DNA of 64,000 nucleotides, taken from NCBI RefSeq assembly GCF_037201805.1, contig NZ_CP147404.1, forward strand, positions 2,566,001-2,630,000, read 5' to 3'. Shown here one piece after another: positions 54,734 through 63,374 of this stretch (position 1 is the first letter of the stretch; the number at the start of each line of letters is the position of its first letter). A model generated the notes under the pieces. It did not search any database. It saw only the letters and a list, made by a program, of their open reading frames with translations, and was not told the DNA's origin. The stretch is from Bacillus sp. FJAT-52991. GTDB taxonomy: Bacteria > Bacillota > Bacilli > Bacillales > Domibacillaceae. The position numbers and the translations under genes were made by a program.

Positions 54734-54770
54734 TATTTCCAGCTCCTTCTTTTTAGTAAAAAATTAGCTC

Positions 54771-54956
54771 TGTTAAACAGTGTAGTGTTGATTTTTGACT
54801 CATTTGAATAGGACGAAAAGAAAACGAAAGAGAAAATACATTTTCTCCATGTTTTCTTCTCGTTCTATTCACTTTCAGCGTCCGCTGAAAGCGTGCAAAG
54901 TAGCCATTTTGCACGAATGAGTCAAAAATCATTCAAATCAACATTATTGTTAAACA
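54771..54956. mobile_element. MITE-like insertion in the thrS leader
   Basis: Direct repeats TGTTAAACA (54771-54779 and 54948-54956) flank a 168-base segment with inverted ends: TGATTTTTGACTCATT (54789-54804) and its perfect complement (54916-54931), extended by TTGATTT/AAATCAA further out with one side carrying a small insertion. Inside are further stems (GAATAG...CTATTC; CTTTCAGC/GCTGAAAG; TGCAAA/TTTTGCA). It has no ORF. The pattern fits a non-autonomous transposon with a 9-bp target duplication, sitting between the T-box terminator and the thrS ribosome binding site. Confidence 0.6.
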
Positions 54957-54966
54957 AAGCCAAAAA

Positions 54967-55234
54967 ATAAAAACCCCACCCCTTCAATAAATGAAGGGAC
55001 GAGGTTTTGATCGCGATTCCACCCTACTTTTTCAACAAAACATGTTGAAATCTCCAGTTCAGATAACGGCTGCTGCCGGCGGTCCATTACAAGCATTGCT
55101 GCGTTCACGGCCGTGGTTCAGAGGTGGTAAGTGTTTTTTTCGTGTTAGGAAAGTTTCAGCCTAGCTTTCCCTCTCTAGAAACCGTAAAAAAAGACTCATG
55201 TCCTCATCATAACCTGTCAATATTTATCATGTAT
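54967..55234 (-). ncRNA. T-box riboswitch for tRNA-Thr (thrS leader)
   Basis: On the minus strand a specifier ACC (55128-55126) lies in CTTACCACCTC, matching a Thr codon. The T-box GGTGGAATCGCG is at 55023-55012. The terminator pairs AAAACCTCGTCCCTTC with GAAGGGGTGGGGTTTT and ends in T (54970-55007). Uncharged tRNA-Thr would promote readthrough into thrS. Confidence 0.9.
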
Positions 55235-55240
55235 GTACGT

Positions 55241-55269
55241 ATTATAGAACTTACTAACATGAAAATCAA
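55241..55269 (-). promoter_or_regulatory. Promoter of the thrS T-box transcript
   Basis: On the minus strand TTGATT (55269-55264), 17-base spacer, TATAAT (55246-55241). It lies just after dnaI. Confidence 0.75.
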
Positions 55270-55282
55270 TAGGGCTCGATCA

Positions 55283-56215
55283 TTATTTCCGGCGATTCCG
55301 ACCTTTCATTTCCACAGGTACCGTTAAATATTGAATCCGCTCCATTACTCGCTTCGCTTTCAGCTCTTCCTTTTCGCCTCGCTGCGAGTAAGTTAAATGG
55401 TGTTCTAATTCTGCATAGCTAAAATTAGACGTAAAGAACGTCGGCAACCCTTCTAGCATCCGAAATTGCAAAATCGTTCCAAGAATATCATCGCGCATCC
55501 AGCTCGACATCGCTTCCGCTCCAATATCATCCAGCATTAAAATCGGCGCCTTTTTCACGACTTCCAGCTTGCTATTCATCGACTGATCATTAAAAGATTG
55601 CTTCATTTCTCGAATAAATTCTGGGAAATAAACGATAAGCGAGGACACATTAATATCGGCTAAATCATTGGCAATTGCTCCAAGTAAGTATGATTTCCCA
55701 ACACCAAACGGTCCATGAATAAATAAACCTTTCGTGTGCGGATCTTTCGCATAAGCTTCAGTAAAATGCTGTGCCGCCTCAATCGCCTGCCAACGATCGG
55801 GATCTTGCAAGTCTAAATTAGTAAATGTTGCATGCAAAATATCTTTCGGTACATAAATGCTATTAATTAACTTTTCATTTTTGCGTTTTTCATCATCACG
55901 AATTTTGCACGGACAACGATGGTAGTCAATATCAATCCCACCCCGACGCCACACAAGCTTCGGTTCAAATCCTTGCATCACATTAATACAGCCCTCAAGG
56001 CTCGGGCATTTGTCACATGAAAAACTTTGCGATTTATATTCATATAATTTCATTAAGTTTTTATTAATCACATCCGCTGAGATCTCTTGTTGATGCTCCT
56101 TAATAAATTGCTGAATCGATGGATCATTTAAAATTTCTGTCCGCATTTCCTCATAACGCTTTTGAAAATCAGAGGAGCTTGTTAATCGTTTAATCGTTTC
56201 GTCAATTTTCTTCAT
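55283..56215 (-). CDS. dnaI: Primosomal protein DnaI (helicase loader)
   Basis: DnaI loads the replicative helicase DnaC together with DnaB and DnaD. The 310 residues have an N-terminal helicase-binding domain with a zinc site (CDKCPSLEGCINV, later HRCPCKI), then an AAA+ ATPase with Walker A GPFGVGKSYLLG (about 166-177) and Walker B LMLDDIGAEAMS. It overlaps dnaB by 14 bases. The usual ytxB/ytxC genes between thrS and dnaI in B. subtilis are absent. Confidence 0.95.
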   Translation of the reverse strand: MKKIDETIKRLTSSSDFQKRYEEMRTEILNDPSIQQFIKEHQQEISADVINKNLMKLYEYKSQSFSCDKCPSLEGCINVMQGFEPKLVWRRGGIDIDYHRCPCKIRDDEKRKNEKLINSIYVPKDILHATFTNLDLQDPDRWQAIEAAQHFTEAYAKDPHTKGLFIHGPFGVGKSYLLGAIANDLADINVSSLIVYFPEFIREMKQSFNDQSMNSKLEVVKKAPILMLDDIGAEAMSSWMRDDILGTILQFRMLEGLPTFFTSNFSYAELEHHLTYSQRGEKEELKAKRVMERIQYLTVPVEMKGRNRRK

Positions 56216-57602
56216 CTTGTTTCACCTGCCTCTTCAATCGACTATTTTTAATTTTCTCTTCTAATTCACGTCTTTTCGCTTCTACATTCGTTGATTCATT
56301 CGTCAAAGGTTTCTTTGTCTCTTCTGTTTCATGAAACCATTCAGGCAGCTTTTCCGTGCGAATGGCGGCTTGTTTGCGTGGTTGTTTTTTATTTTGTGCC
56401 CAATCTAAATATTGACGATGCTCACTTTTGGCAAGCTCCATTGCGTCTTTCACTGTTTTTACCTTTTTCCGTGCCCAGTGAGAGGCAATTTTCTCCACGT
56501 AACTTTTCGTCATTTTCATATCCGTTTTAAGAAGCACATACTGAATAAGTACATTCACGACACCAGCAGGCAGCTTATGTTGGAACATCACACCTTCGAT
56601 CACTTTTAAGTCCGCTTTTGATGGCAGACTCCCTGAAATATCAATCAGTATTTGCCTTGGAGAAGTTGTTTCTAAATATTGCACTAATTGTTCCTCTTGT
56701 GTGACCGGCTCATTTTCCACCGTTCGTAATGAAACCGGCTGAACGAGGTGAATAAGTTCAGGAAGTTGACTATTTTTCTCTAGCTGATACCAATCGCGAG
56801 CTGACTTTCGCAACACTTCGATATCAACCTCGTCCTTTTCATCCATAGACGATAAAATCAAGCTTTTCATTTCAAGCGGTTCAATCCCATAAAGAACGGA
56901 TAATTTCACAATCGTTTCCTTCACAGATGGGGTCAATACCACTTTTGATAGCATCGCCCCTTTTAAGGCACTTTCAAGAAAGCTGAAATCAAAGGTATTC
57001 TTCGAAAGAGAAATGCCTTTACTTTCTGCCTTTGAAAGAAATTGTTGATTTCGAGAGGCTTCGCTCGCCTCGATGGCTTCTTCGTTTATCGTTGGTTGAC
57101 CAGCAGAAAACACTTCTTGAAAGTCTCTTGTAACGTCATGATACTCTTTTTTTGATATAAGCTGATCAACAAAAAATTCTTTTAACCGCTGAAAATGAGA
57201 GCGACCAATTTTCCGGTAAAGAAACACATTTAACATGCCATCATGAAAAAACTGCTCCGGTGTCAGCGGCGGCTGCAGCTCATAAATAAATTCACGGATA
57301 TCGCCTCTTTTTTTGGCGTACGTTTTTAACAAACCAAGCGCTTCTAACTTTAAGCGCTCTTTATATATATCTTGAATATTCATATCCATAAAATTCATTA
57401 AATAATAATGATTAGACACCCGGGCAATCAGTCTATTCTCTTCCACCTCAGCCCATAATGTCATATACAAACTAAAACATTTCGCACCGATTAACGGTTG
57501 ATAAAGAAATGTTAATATTTTTCGATCCGTTTCATGCAGCACTCCACTTAAACAAGCCTTGTACTCATCGACGGGTTGAATTTCATTCCAGTGTGGGGTC
57601 AT
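56202..57602 (-). CDS. dnaB: Replication initiation and membrane attachment protein DnaB
   Basis: A Firmicute-specific helicase co-loader that also ties the origin to the membrane. The 466 residues have an N-terminal winged-helix domain (DH1 type, about 1-110) and a DnaB/C C-terminal DDBH2 region (about 330-410) with a KSYVEKIASHWARKKVKTVKDA-like segment (here in two parts). A basic tail, RRELEEKIKNSRLKRQVKQD, follows. Its position before dnaI and after nrdR is as in B. subtilis. Confidence 0.93.
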   Translation of the reverse strand: MTPHWNEIQPVDEYKACLSGVLHETDRKILTFLYQPLIGAKCFSLYMTLWAEVEENRLIARVSNHYYLMNFMDMNIQDIYKERLKLEALGLLKTYAKKRGDIREFIYELQPPLTPEQFFHDGMLNVFLYRKIGRSHFQRLKEFFVDQLISKKEYHDVTRDFQEVFSAGQPTINEEAIEASEASRNQQFLSKAESKGISLSKNTFDFSFLESALKGAMLSKVVLTPSVKETIVKLSVLYGIEPLEMKSLILSSMDEKDEVDIEVLRKSARDWYQLEKNSQLPELIHLVQPVSLRTVENEPVTQEEQLVQYLETTSPRQILIDISGSLPSKADLKVIEGVMFQHKLPAGVVNVLIQYVLLKTDMKMTKSYVEKIASHWARKKVKTVKDAMELAKSEHRQYLDWAQNKKQPRKQAAIRTEKLPEWFHETEETKKPLTNESTNVEAKRRELEEKIKNSRLKRQVKQDEEN

Positions 57603-57656
57603 CGTTTATCTAACCTTTCGATGAAAAAAGCTAGAGAACTGTCTGCCTCCAGCCTG

Positions 57657-58115
57657 TTATTTCACTTTTTTAATTAATTCTTTCAATTCATCCAAAAAGA
57701 CGTTAATATCTTTAAATTGGCGGTACACAGAAGCAAAACGAACGTAAGCCACCTCGTCCACTTCCGCTAGACGGTCCATCACCATCTCGCCAATTTTATC
57801 TGAATCGATCTCTGAATACCCTTGGCTACGAATGTCTTTCTCAACAGCAAGCGAAATATTTTCTAACTGCTCAAGGGATACCGGACGTTTTTCACATGCC
57901 TTCACTAAGCCACGTAACATTTTGTCTCGGTTAAATTCCTCTCTCATTCCCTCTTTCTTCACAACAATCAGCGGTAAATCTTCCACCTTTTCAAACGTAG
58001 TGAATCGGTAAGCACAAGATTCACATTCCCGCCGACGCCGAATCGACCGACCATCATCTACTGGTCTAGAATCGATTACACGTGTACCATTGTACTGGCA
58101 AGCCGGACATTTCAT
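57657..58115 (-). CDS. nrdR: Transcriptional repressor NrdR
   Basis: A zinc-ribbon/ATP-cone repressor of ribonucleotide reductase genes that senses dATP. The 152 residues begin with [20 protein letters not shown] and [17 protein letters not shown] (four zinc cysteines), then the ATP-cone [21 protein letters not shown]. It leads the nrdR-dnaB-dnaI group. Normal in every visible respect. Confidence 0.96.
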   Translation of the reverse strand: MKCPACQYNGTRVIDSRPVDDGRSIRRRRECESCAYRFTTFEKVEDLPLIVVKKEGMREEFNRDKMLRGLVKACEKRPVSLEQLENISLAVEKDIRSQGYSEIDSDKIGEMVMDRLAEVDEVAYVRFASVYRQFKDINVFLDELKELIKKVK

Positions 58116-58212
58116 CGTATCAACTCCGATTTAAATTTGCTTATATTTATCCTATCATATAAAAAAGATACAGAATGCACAAGAAAAGAAATAACGTCGT
58201 TTGTTCTACAAT

Positions 58213-58249
58213 ATGAAAAGGTGTATGCTGATCGCATACACCTTGTTTT
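58213..58249. terminator. Terminator after speD
   Basis: AAGGTGTATGC (58218-58228) pairs perfectly with GCATACACCTT (58234-58244), between speD and nrdR. The T-run on the minus strand is short. Confidence 0.75.
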
Positions 58250-58251
58250 TG

Positions 58252-58629
58252 TTAGCTTATAGTTGCTTTTTCTTTCGCTTGTACAGGACCCATTCCTCGA
58301 GGCAATTCAATCGTTTCACGTGTTTCTGCCTCTAGAGCCTCTGCAATATAATTAGCAGCGATATTTGGATCTAAGTCTCCGCATGTATACACATCAATGC
58401 TTGCGTATCCATGCTCAGGGAAGCTATGAATCGTTAAATGAGATTCGGAAATAATGACTACTCCACTAACTCCTTGTGGGGCAAATTTATGAAAAGCTAC
58501 CTCGCGAATTTCCGCACCTGATTTTAATGCAGCATCCACAAAAATTTGCTCAATTTTCTCCATATCATTTAATTTTTCTAAGTTACATCCCCATAGTTCT
58601 GAAATTACATGACGACCCATTGTTTCCAT
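58252..58629 (-). CDS. speD: S-adenosylmethionine decarboxylase proenzyme
   Basis: It supplies the aminopropyl donor for spermidine. The 125 residues are processed between Glu62 and Ser63 in [20 protein letters not shown]; Ser63 becomes the pyruvoyl group. [13 protein letters not shown] contains further active-site residues, including the catalytic Cys. It follows gapB as in B. subtilis. Its own promoter and a structured leader of about 120 bases lie upstream. Confidence 0.96.
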   Translation of the reverse strand: METMGRHVISELWGCNLEKLNDMEKIEQIFVDAALKSGAEIREVAFHKFAPQGVSGVVIISESHLTIHSFPEHGYASIDVYTCGDLDPNIAANYIAEALEAETRETIELPRGMGPVQAKEKATIS

Positions 58630-58702
58630 GATCGTTTCCCCCTTTTACAATGATTTTTTTCACCATAGGCTTTTGTAAAAGTGATAACTACCACGGGGGA
58701 AA

Positions 58703-58785
58703 GTTAGTCCGAAGAGGTCCTAACCCTTTAAGTAGCTATTTTGTTTCACGGGAATTAGTATACTTTGATCTGAACAAATTTGCAA
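58703..58785 (-). promoter_or_regulatory. speD promoter and structured leader
   Basis: On the minus strand TTGCAA (58785-58780), 17-base spacer, TATACT (58762-58757) is a good SigA promoter. The leader then folds GTTAG/CTAAC (58724-58720 with 58707-58703), extended by AAA/TTT, around CCTCTTCGG. No T-run follows. The remainder of 58786-58920 shows no feature. Confidence 0.6.
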
Positions 58786-58927
58786 TATCCATTATGAAAG
58801 TTTTTTATTGTTGATTTCGATTGTTTAACAAAGCTCTATTGTTATAAAAGGGGAAGGTGAGCGAAAGACAAAAAGCCAGCCTTTATAGTATAGCCGCCTG
58901 CCAGAGATTTATCATTTTTAAGCAAGA

Positions 58928-58964
58928 CAAAGTCGGCTTGAGACATTCACTCAAGCCGACTTGA
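58928..58964. terminator. Hairpin after gapB
   Basis: AAGTCGGCTTGAG (58930-58942) and CTCAAGCCGACTT (58950-58962) form a perfect 13-bp stem 16 bases after the gapB stop. The following T-run is weak; partial readthrough to speD is possible. Confidence 0.7.
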
Positions 58965-58977
58965 ATATTAATTGAAA

Positions 58978-60006
58978 TTAAGCTGTTACTTCAGCTTTTT
59001 TTTTCATTTCTTCTGCTACGTAATTCACTAAGTCAACAACGCGGCAAGAATAGCCCCACTCGTTGTCATACCAAGAAAGAACTTTTACTTTTGTTCCGTC
59101 CATTACGATTGTAGATAATCCGTCTACAATCGAAGAATGCGGATTTGTATTGAAATCAACAGATACTAACGGTTCTGTTGTGAAATCAAGGATACCTTTT
59201 AGCTCACCTTGAGACGCTTCGATAAACGCTTGATTTACTTCTTCTACTGTTACTTCACGCTTTAAGTCAACAACAAGGTCTACAAGAGAGACGTTAGAAG
59301 TTGGCACACGTAAAGCCATACCATGCAGTCTACCTTTTAACTCTGGAAGAACAAGTGACAATGCTTTCGCCGCTCCAGTTGAAGTCGGGATAATCGATTG
59401 CGCACATGCACGAGCACGGCGTAAGTCTTTATGTGGATTGTCGATATTCTTTTGGTCGTTTGTATAAGCATGAACAGTTGTCATTAAACCATTCTCAATA
59501 CCAAATTTCTCATTTAATACTTTCGCTACTGGAGCCAAGCAGTTTGTTGTACAAGAAGCATTTGAGATAACATCATGTTCAACAATGTTTAACGCTTCAT
59601 CATTAACACCCATAACGATGGTTACATCTTCATTCTTACCAGGTGCTGTTAAAATCACTTTCTTCGCTCCTGCTTGAAGGTGAAGCGCTGCTTTATCGCG
59701 AGCATTAAATTTACCTGTTGCTTCAATTACGATATCTACACCAAGGTCTTTCCAAGGAAGCTCTAATGGATCACGGCTGCTTAATAGTTGAATGCGCTTA
59801 CCATTTACAACTAATGCATTCTCTTCAGTTGTTACTTCCCCTTCAAATTTACCATGATTTGTGTCATACTTAATCAAATGAGCAAGAGTCTCAGGCGGAT
59901 AGCTTGCATTTACTGCTACAATATCCAAACCTTCCTCTAAAATCGCTTTACGAAATACCATTCTTCCGATACGGCCAAATCCGTTAATTGCTACTTTCGC
60001 CTTCAT
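58978..60006 (-). CDS. gapB: NADP-dependent glyceraldehyde-3-phosphate dehydrogenase (gluconeogenic)
   Basis: It works in the gluconeogenic direction. The 342 residues have the Rossmann motif INGFGRIGRM (8-17) and the catalytic Cys in SNASCTTNCLAP (about 152), with the active-site His in TTVHAYTNDQ. After the second strand the sequence is AVNASYPPETL rather than the acidic AVNDL of glycolytic GapA; loss of that Asp is the known basis of NADP use by GapB. A CcpN-like operator covers its promoter. It lies between coaE/phzF and speD. Confidence 0.95.
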   Translation of the reverse strand: MKAKVAINGFGRIGRMVFRKAILEEGLDIVAVNASYPPETLAHLIKYDTNHGKFEGEVTTEENALVVNGKRIQLLSSRDPLELPWKDLGVDIVIEATGKFNARDKAALHLQAGAKKVILTAPGKNEDVTIVMGVNDEALNIVEHDVISNASCTTNCLAPVAKVLNEKFGIENGLMTTVHAYTNDQKNIDNPHKDLRRARACAQSIIPTSTGAAKALSLVLPELKGRLHGMALRVPTSNVSLVDLVVDLKREVTVEEVNQAFIEASQGELKGILDFTTEPLVSVDFNTNPHSSIVDGLSTIVMDGTKVKVLSWYDNEWGYSCRVVDLVNYVAEEMKKKAEVTA

Positions 60007-60066
60007 ATACCGGCTCCTCCTATATCCATCAATGTTATATACTTAATTGTTTGTTTTGCTTTAATT

Positions 60067-60077
60067 AGTATAACATA
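60067..60077 (-). promoter_or_regulatory. CcpN-like operator over the gapB -10
   Basis: On the minus strand TATGTTATACT fits the CcpN consensus TRTGHYATAYW at every position and contains the -10 TATACT. In B. subtilis CcpN represses gapB during growth on glucose; the same control is likely here. Confidence 0.7.
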
Positions 60078-60247
60078 ATTAATTTTTAATGGAACCTTTA
60101 AATCACCAAAATAAGAAATTTAACTATTCAGAAAAATAATGCCGTGAACCGCTCGTAACCAGATATATGTATCTTGTCCTAGCTAGCTGCTTTCATGAAT
60201 GAATCGATCATTGTTTTTTGCTCTTTCTTCCGTTTGTATGTGATAGG

Positions 60248-60267
60248 ATAAAGTGAAACTTCAATCA
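60248..60267 (+). repeat. 20-nt copy of the 26-kb element end in the phzF leader
   Basis: ATAAAGTGAAACTTCAATCA is identical to 26003-26022. Similarity continues loosely (TGGGAGG against TGGGGG), and that tail gives the phzF ribosome binding site. The rest of the element is missing here. Confidence 0.6.
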
Positions 60268-60283
60268 ATGGGAGGTTGTCATT

Positions 60284-61171
60284 TTGAAAACAGTAACCGC
60301 TTTTCAGTTTGATGCATTTAGTAAGGAACCTAATAAAGGAAACCCAGCAGGTGTGGTATTAGACGCAGACCATCTAACTGAAGAGGAAATGCAGGGAATT
60401 GCCTTCAAAGTAGGTTTTAATGAGACTGCTTTTACATTACCATCAGACAAAGCTGACGTTCAAATTCGTTATTTTACCCCTGGCCATGAAATGAATTTAT
60501 GTGGCCATGGAACTATCGCCACCATTTTTTCTATGATCACTAACGGATTATTACAAGGAAAAGATCACCTAATGATCGAAACAAAAGCCGGCATCCTTCC
60601 TCTAAAAATAGATGCTCCCTCAAAAGATGAAGCATCCATCACAATGAAACAAGCACCGGCTGAATTTCATGAATTTCAAGGGTCTGTCGATGATTTGGCT
60701 GCTTCTATCGGGTTAGAGAAAAATGATATCGATATGACGTTACCAATTGTTTATGGAAGCACAGGCATTTGGACATTATTACTTCCAATTAAAACATTAA
60801 GTGCATGTCAAAAAATGAAACCTAATAATCAACGGTTTCCAGACGTATTAAAAGAAATGCCCAAAGCATCTATTCATCCTTTTTGTTTAGAGACTTTTGA
60901 TCCAAACGCTCAAATGCATGGACGCCATTTTTCTTCAGCATTTTCAGGTACAATAGAAGATCCTGTCACGGGAACAGCTTCTGGAGTGATGGGGGCCTAT
61001 TATGCAAAATATATTGAACCAAAAGAACAGATGAAACTGTTGATTGAACAAGGACAGGAAATCGGGAAAGACGGAAGAGTTCTTGTTTCCGTGCTAAAAA
61101 AGGATAATACCTTTGAAGTGGAAATCACTGGACAAGCGGTATTTGTGAAAAAGTTTGAAGTATCTATCTAA
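60284..61171 (+). CDS. PhzF-family isomerase/epimerase
   Basis: A 295-residue protein of the diaminopimelate epimerase-like PhzF family; the substrate is unknown. Motifs are KGNPAGVVL near residue 20, NETAF with the catalytic Glu47, FTPGHEMNLCGHGTIAT, and the late DPVTGTASGVMGAYYAKY. The start is TTG 60284, 8 bases after GGGAGG. It is the only plus-strand gene in this part and breaks the B. subtilis coaE-gapB neighbourhood, so it is probably an acquired gene. Confidence 0.88.
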   Translation: MKTVTAFQFDAFSKEPNKGNPAGVVLDADHLTEEEMQGIAFKVGFNETAFTLPSDKADVQIRYFTPGHEMNLCGHGTIATIFSMITNGLLQGKDHLMIETKAGILPLKIDAPSKDEASITMKQAPAEFHEFQGSVDDLAASIGLEKNDIDMTLPIVYGSTGIWTLLLPIKTLSACQKMKPNNQRFPDVLKEMPKASIHPFCLETFDPNAQMHGRHFSSAFSGTIEDPVTGTASGVMGAYYAKYIEPKEQMKLLIEQGQEIGKDGRVLVSVLKKDNTFEVEITGQAVFVKKFEVSI

Positions 61172-61213
61172 TCTATTCATCAACTAAAAAACCGCCCTTC
61201 TAAAAAGGACGAT

Positions 61214-61816
61214 CTAAGGCTCCAAATGCCAATCCATTAAAATCTGCTCAAGCTGCTCTTTCGTTTCTATTATCGTTCCATTATTATTGATGACCGCATC
61301 GGCTTGAGCGGCCTTATCGGCGAGGCTAAGCTGGGAAGCGATCCGAGATTTTGCTGCTACTTCATCAAAACCATTACGTGCCATTAGTCTATGTAGTTGA
61401 GTTTCTTCGTTTACATAAACGACAATGACTTTTTCCACCATCCAAGTCAATTGGCTTTCAAATAGCAAAGGGATATCCATAATGATCGTTTTCTTCCCTG
61501 CTTGGATGGCCGCTTCTTTTTCAGCAAGCATAAATTGACGGACAGCTGGATGCACGATTCCATTCAGCTTTTTCCGTTCATCTTCATTGTTAAAAATACG
61601 CTCACCTAGCTTTAATCGGTCAAGCGAGCCATCAGCTTGTAGAACTCCTTCTCCAAACGTTTCGACAATTTGTGTTAATGCTTGTTGACCAGGCTCCACA
61701 ACTGCACGTGCCGCTATATCTGCATCCACTACTGCAAAATCCTTTTCTTTCAACATTTGGCTCACTGTGCTTTTGCCACTAGCAATTCCACCCGTTAGCC
61801 CAATAACATTAGCCAT
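61214..61816 (-). CDS. coaE: Dephospho-CoA kinase
   Basis: Last step of coenzyme A synthesis. The 200 residues begin with the P-loop GLTGGIASGKSTVSQML (about 6-22). They contain DADIAARAVVEPG, the HPAVRQFM segment and the lid-like MARNGFDEVAAKSRIASQ. It lies 13 bases after ytaF, in the polA-mutM-ytaF-coaE order of Bacillus. Confidence 0.96.
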   Translation of the reverse strand: MANVIGLTGGIASGKSTVSQMLKEKDFAVVDADIAARAVVEPGQQALTQIVETFGEGVLQADGSLDRLKLGERIFNNEDERKKLNGIVHPAVRQFMLAEKEAAIQAGKKTIIMDIPLLFESQLTWMVEKVIVVYVNEETQLHRLMARNGFDEVAAKSRIASQLSLADKAAQADAVINNNGTIIETKEQLEQILMDWHLEP

Positions 61817-61829
61817 TCGCTTCCACCTT

Positions 61830-62462
61830 TCACATTTTAAACGTACCTAATATGATTAATAAAATGCCTGGCAAAAATGCGACACGTTGCATCCATTGCA
61901 CATTAGCAAATTTCTGTCCACACCACAGTCCGCTCGTCACAAATAAGAAGTTCATTCCAGCTACAGAAGCTGCTAAAATGAATGGCGAAAAACTAAGCAA
62001 AGCCGCTCCAATTCCCGCTCCAAAGGAATCTAGCGATAAGGCGAGCCCAAGCAGCAATGCTTCCATTCCCGAAATCGTTCCAGACTTGTCAAGATCAGCC
62101 GCAGCGGGACTTTTTAAAATTTGAATCACGATGCCCAGCCGCTTAAACTCTAAGTATACAAGAGGTTTATCCTCTAATTGATTACTTTTATGATCTGCAC
62201 GGAAAAATTGCCAAAGCACCCAAGCGCCAAGGCCAATTAAAATGAATCCGCCGATTTGACTAGCTGTTTGCTCTGAAATAAACCGACTTAATATATGCCC
62301 CGTCATCATCGCAACAAGCAAAGATCCAGCCGAACAAATAGACAAAACAATAGAAGACTTGATCGGAAGCTTCAATTGCTTTAGTCCATAGGCGAGCCCG
62401 GCACTGAAACTGTCTAAACTAACAGCAACAGCGAGCATATACAATGAAAGGTACGCATTCAT
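61830..62462 (-). CDS. ytaF: Sporulation membrane protein YtaF (MntP/YtaF family)
   Basis: A 210-residue protein with six membrane helices in two similar halves, each with an acidic motif in a helix: LAVAVSLDSFSAGLAYG and LGLALSLDSFGAGIGAA. Such Asp residues resemble those of the manganese exporter MntP, so ion transport is plausible. The start is ATG 62462 after GGGAGGAGTTGCTTG. Between the halves is a cytoplasmic loop of about 50 residues. Confidence 0.9.
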   Translation of the reverse strand: MNAYLSLYMLAVAVSLDSFSAGLAYGLKQLKLPIKSSIVLSICSAGSLLVAMMTGHILSRFISEQTASQIGGFILIGLGAWVLWQFFRADHKSNQLEDKPLVYLEFKRLGIVIQILKSPAAADLDKSGTISGMEALLLGLALSLDSFGAGIGAALLSFSPFILAASVAGMNFLFVTSGLWCGQKFANVQWMQRVAFLPGILLIILGTFKM

Positions 62463-62520
62463 CAAGCAACTCCTCCCTATCGAATGATTACGATAGTATA
62501 TGAAGGAACTAGTAGAAGGT

Positions 62521-63354
62521 TCAGCGAGATGGAGGCTGACAATTTGGACAAATATGCGTTCCTCGACCTGCTACTTTCATTTTTTCAATAGCTGTTCCGC
62601 ATGTATGGCATGGTTCTCCTTTCTTGCCGTACACAAATAGCTGTTGCTGAAACATCCCCATCTGCCCTTGGCTGTTAACGTAAGAGCGAATCGTGCTCCC
62701 ACCTTGGTCAACCGCCTCCTGAAGTGTGGCAACAATTTCTTGATGAAGTACAGTAATTTCTTCTTCCTGAAGGGAACTTGCTTTTCGCTCAGGATGAATT
62801 TTCGCACGGAATAATGCTTCATCCACATAAATATTACCTAGTCCCACAAAGATCTTTTGATCAAGCAACACAGCTTTAATCATTCGCTCTGTTTTTTTCA
62901 ACTTGGCTTTCACGTACTCTAAGGAGAATTCTTCAGAAAAAGGCTCCGGTCCTAGTTGTGAGAGAGGAAGTGTGTCGTACTCTTCCCCTTTGGCAAATAA
63001 ATGCATCGTCCCAAACTTACGCACATCGCGATACCGCAATTCTGTCCCATCCGTGAATGTAAATAAAACATGCGTATGCGGCTCTTCCTTCTCGCCTTTT
63101 TCATGGAGTCGATATTTTCCTTCCATGCGTAAATGAGAAACGAGCGCATAATGATCTAATTCAAAGATTAAAAATTTCCCTCGTCTTACTACATCGTGAA
63201 TCGTTTCCCCGACGAGTGCATCAGCAAATTGCTCCGCCTGTTCGGGCTTTTTAATAATGTTTGTCCAGCGAACCTCCACTTCCTGAATCGTCTTCCCAAC
63301 AACCAGCTGTGTGAGCGTGCGCCGGACCGTTTCTACTTCTGGAAGTTCCGGCAA
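62521..63354 (-). CDS. mutM: Formamidopyrimidine-DNA glycosylase
   Basis: It removes 8-oxoguanine and formamidopyrimidines from DNA. The 277 residues start MPELPEVETVRRTL with the catalytic Pro1-Glu2 after Met removal. The helix-two-turn-helix region is around VGLGNIYVDEALFRAKIHPE. The C-terminal zinc finger has CHTCGTAIEKMKVAGRGTHI followed by CPNC. It lies directly after polA, giving a repair pair. Confidence 0.97.
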   Translation of the reverse strand: MPELPEVETVRRTLTQLVVGKTIQEVEVRWTNIIKKPEQAEQFADALVGETIHDVVRRGKFLIFELDHYALVSHLRMEGKYRLHEKGEKEEPHTHVLFTFTDGTELRYRDVRKFGTMHLFAKGEEYDTLPLSQLGPEPFSEEFSLEYVKAKLKKTERMIKAVLLDQKIFVGLGNIYVDEALFRAKIHPERKASSLQEEEITVLHQEIVATLQEAVDQGGSTIRSYVNSQGQMGMFQQQLFVYGKKGEPCHTCGTAIEKMKVAGRGTHICPNCQPPSR

Positions 63355-63374
63355 CTCATTCTTCCCCTTTCACT

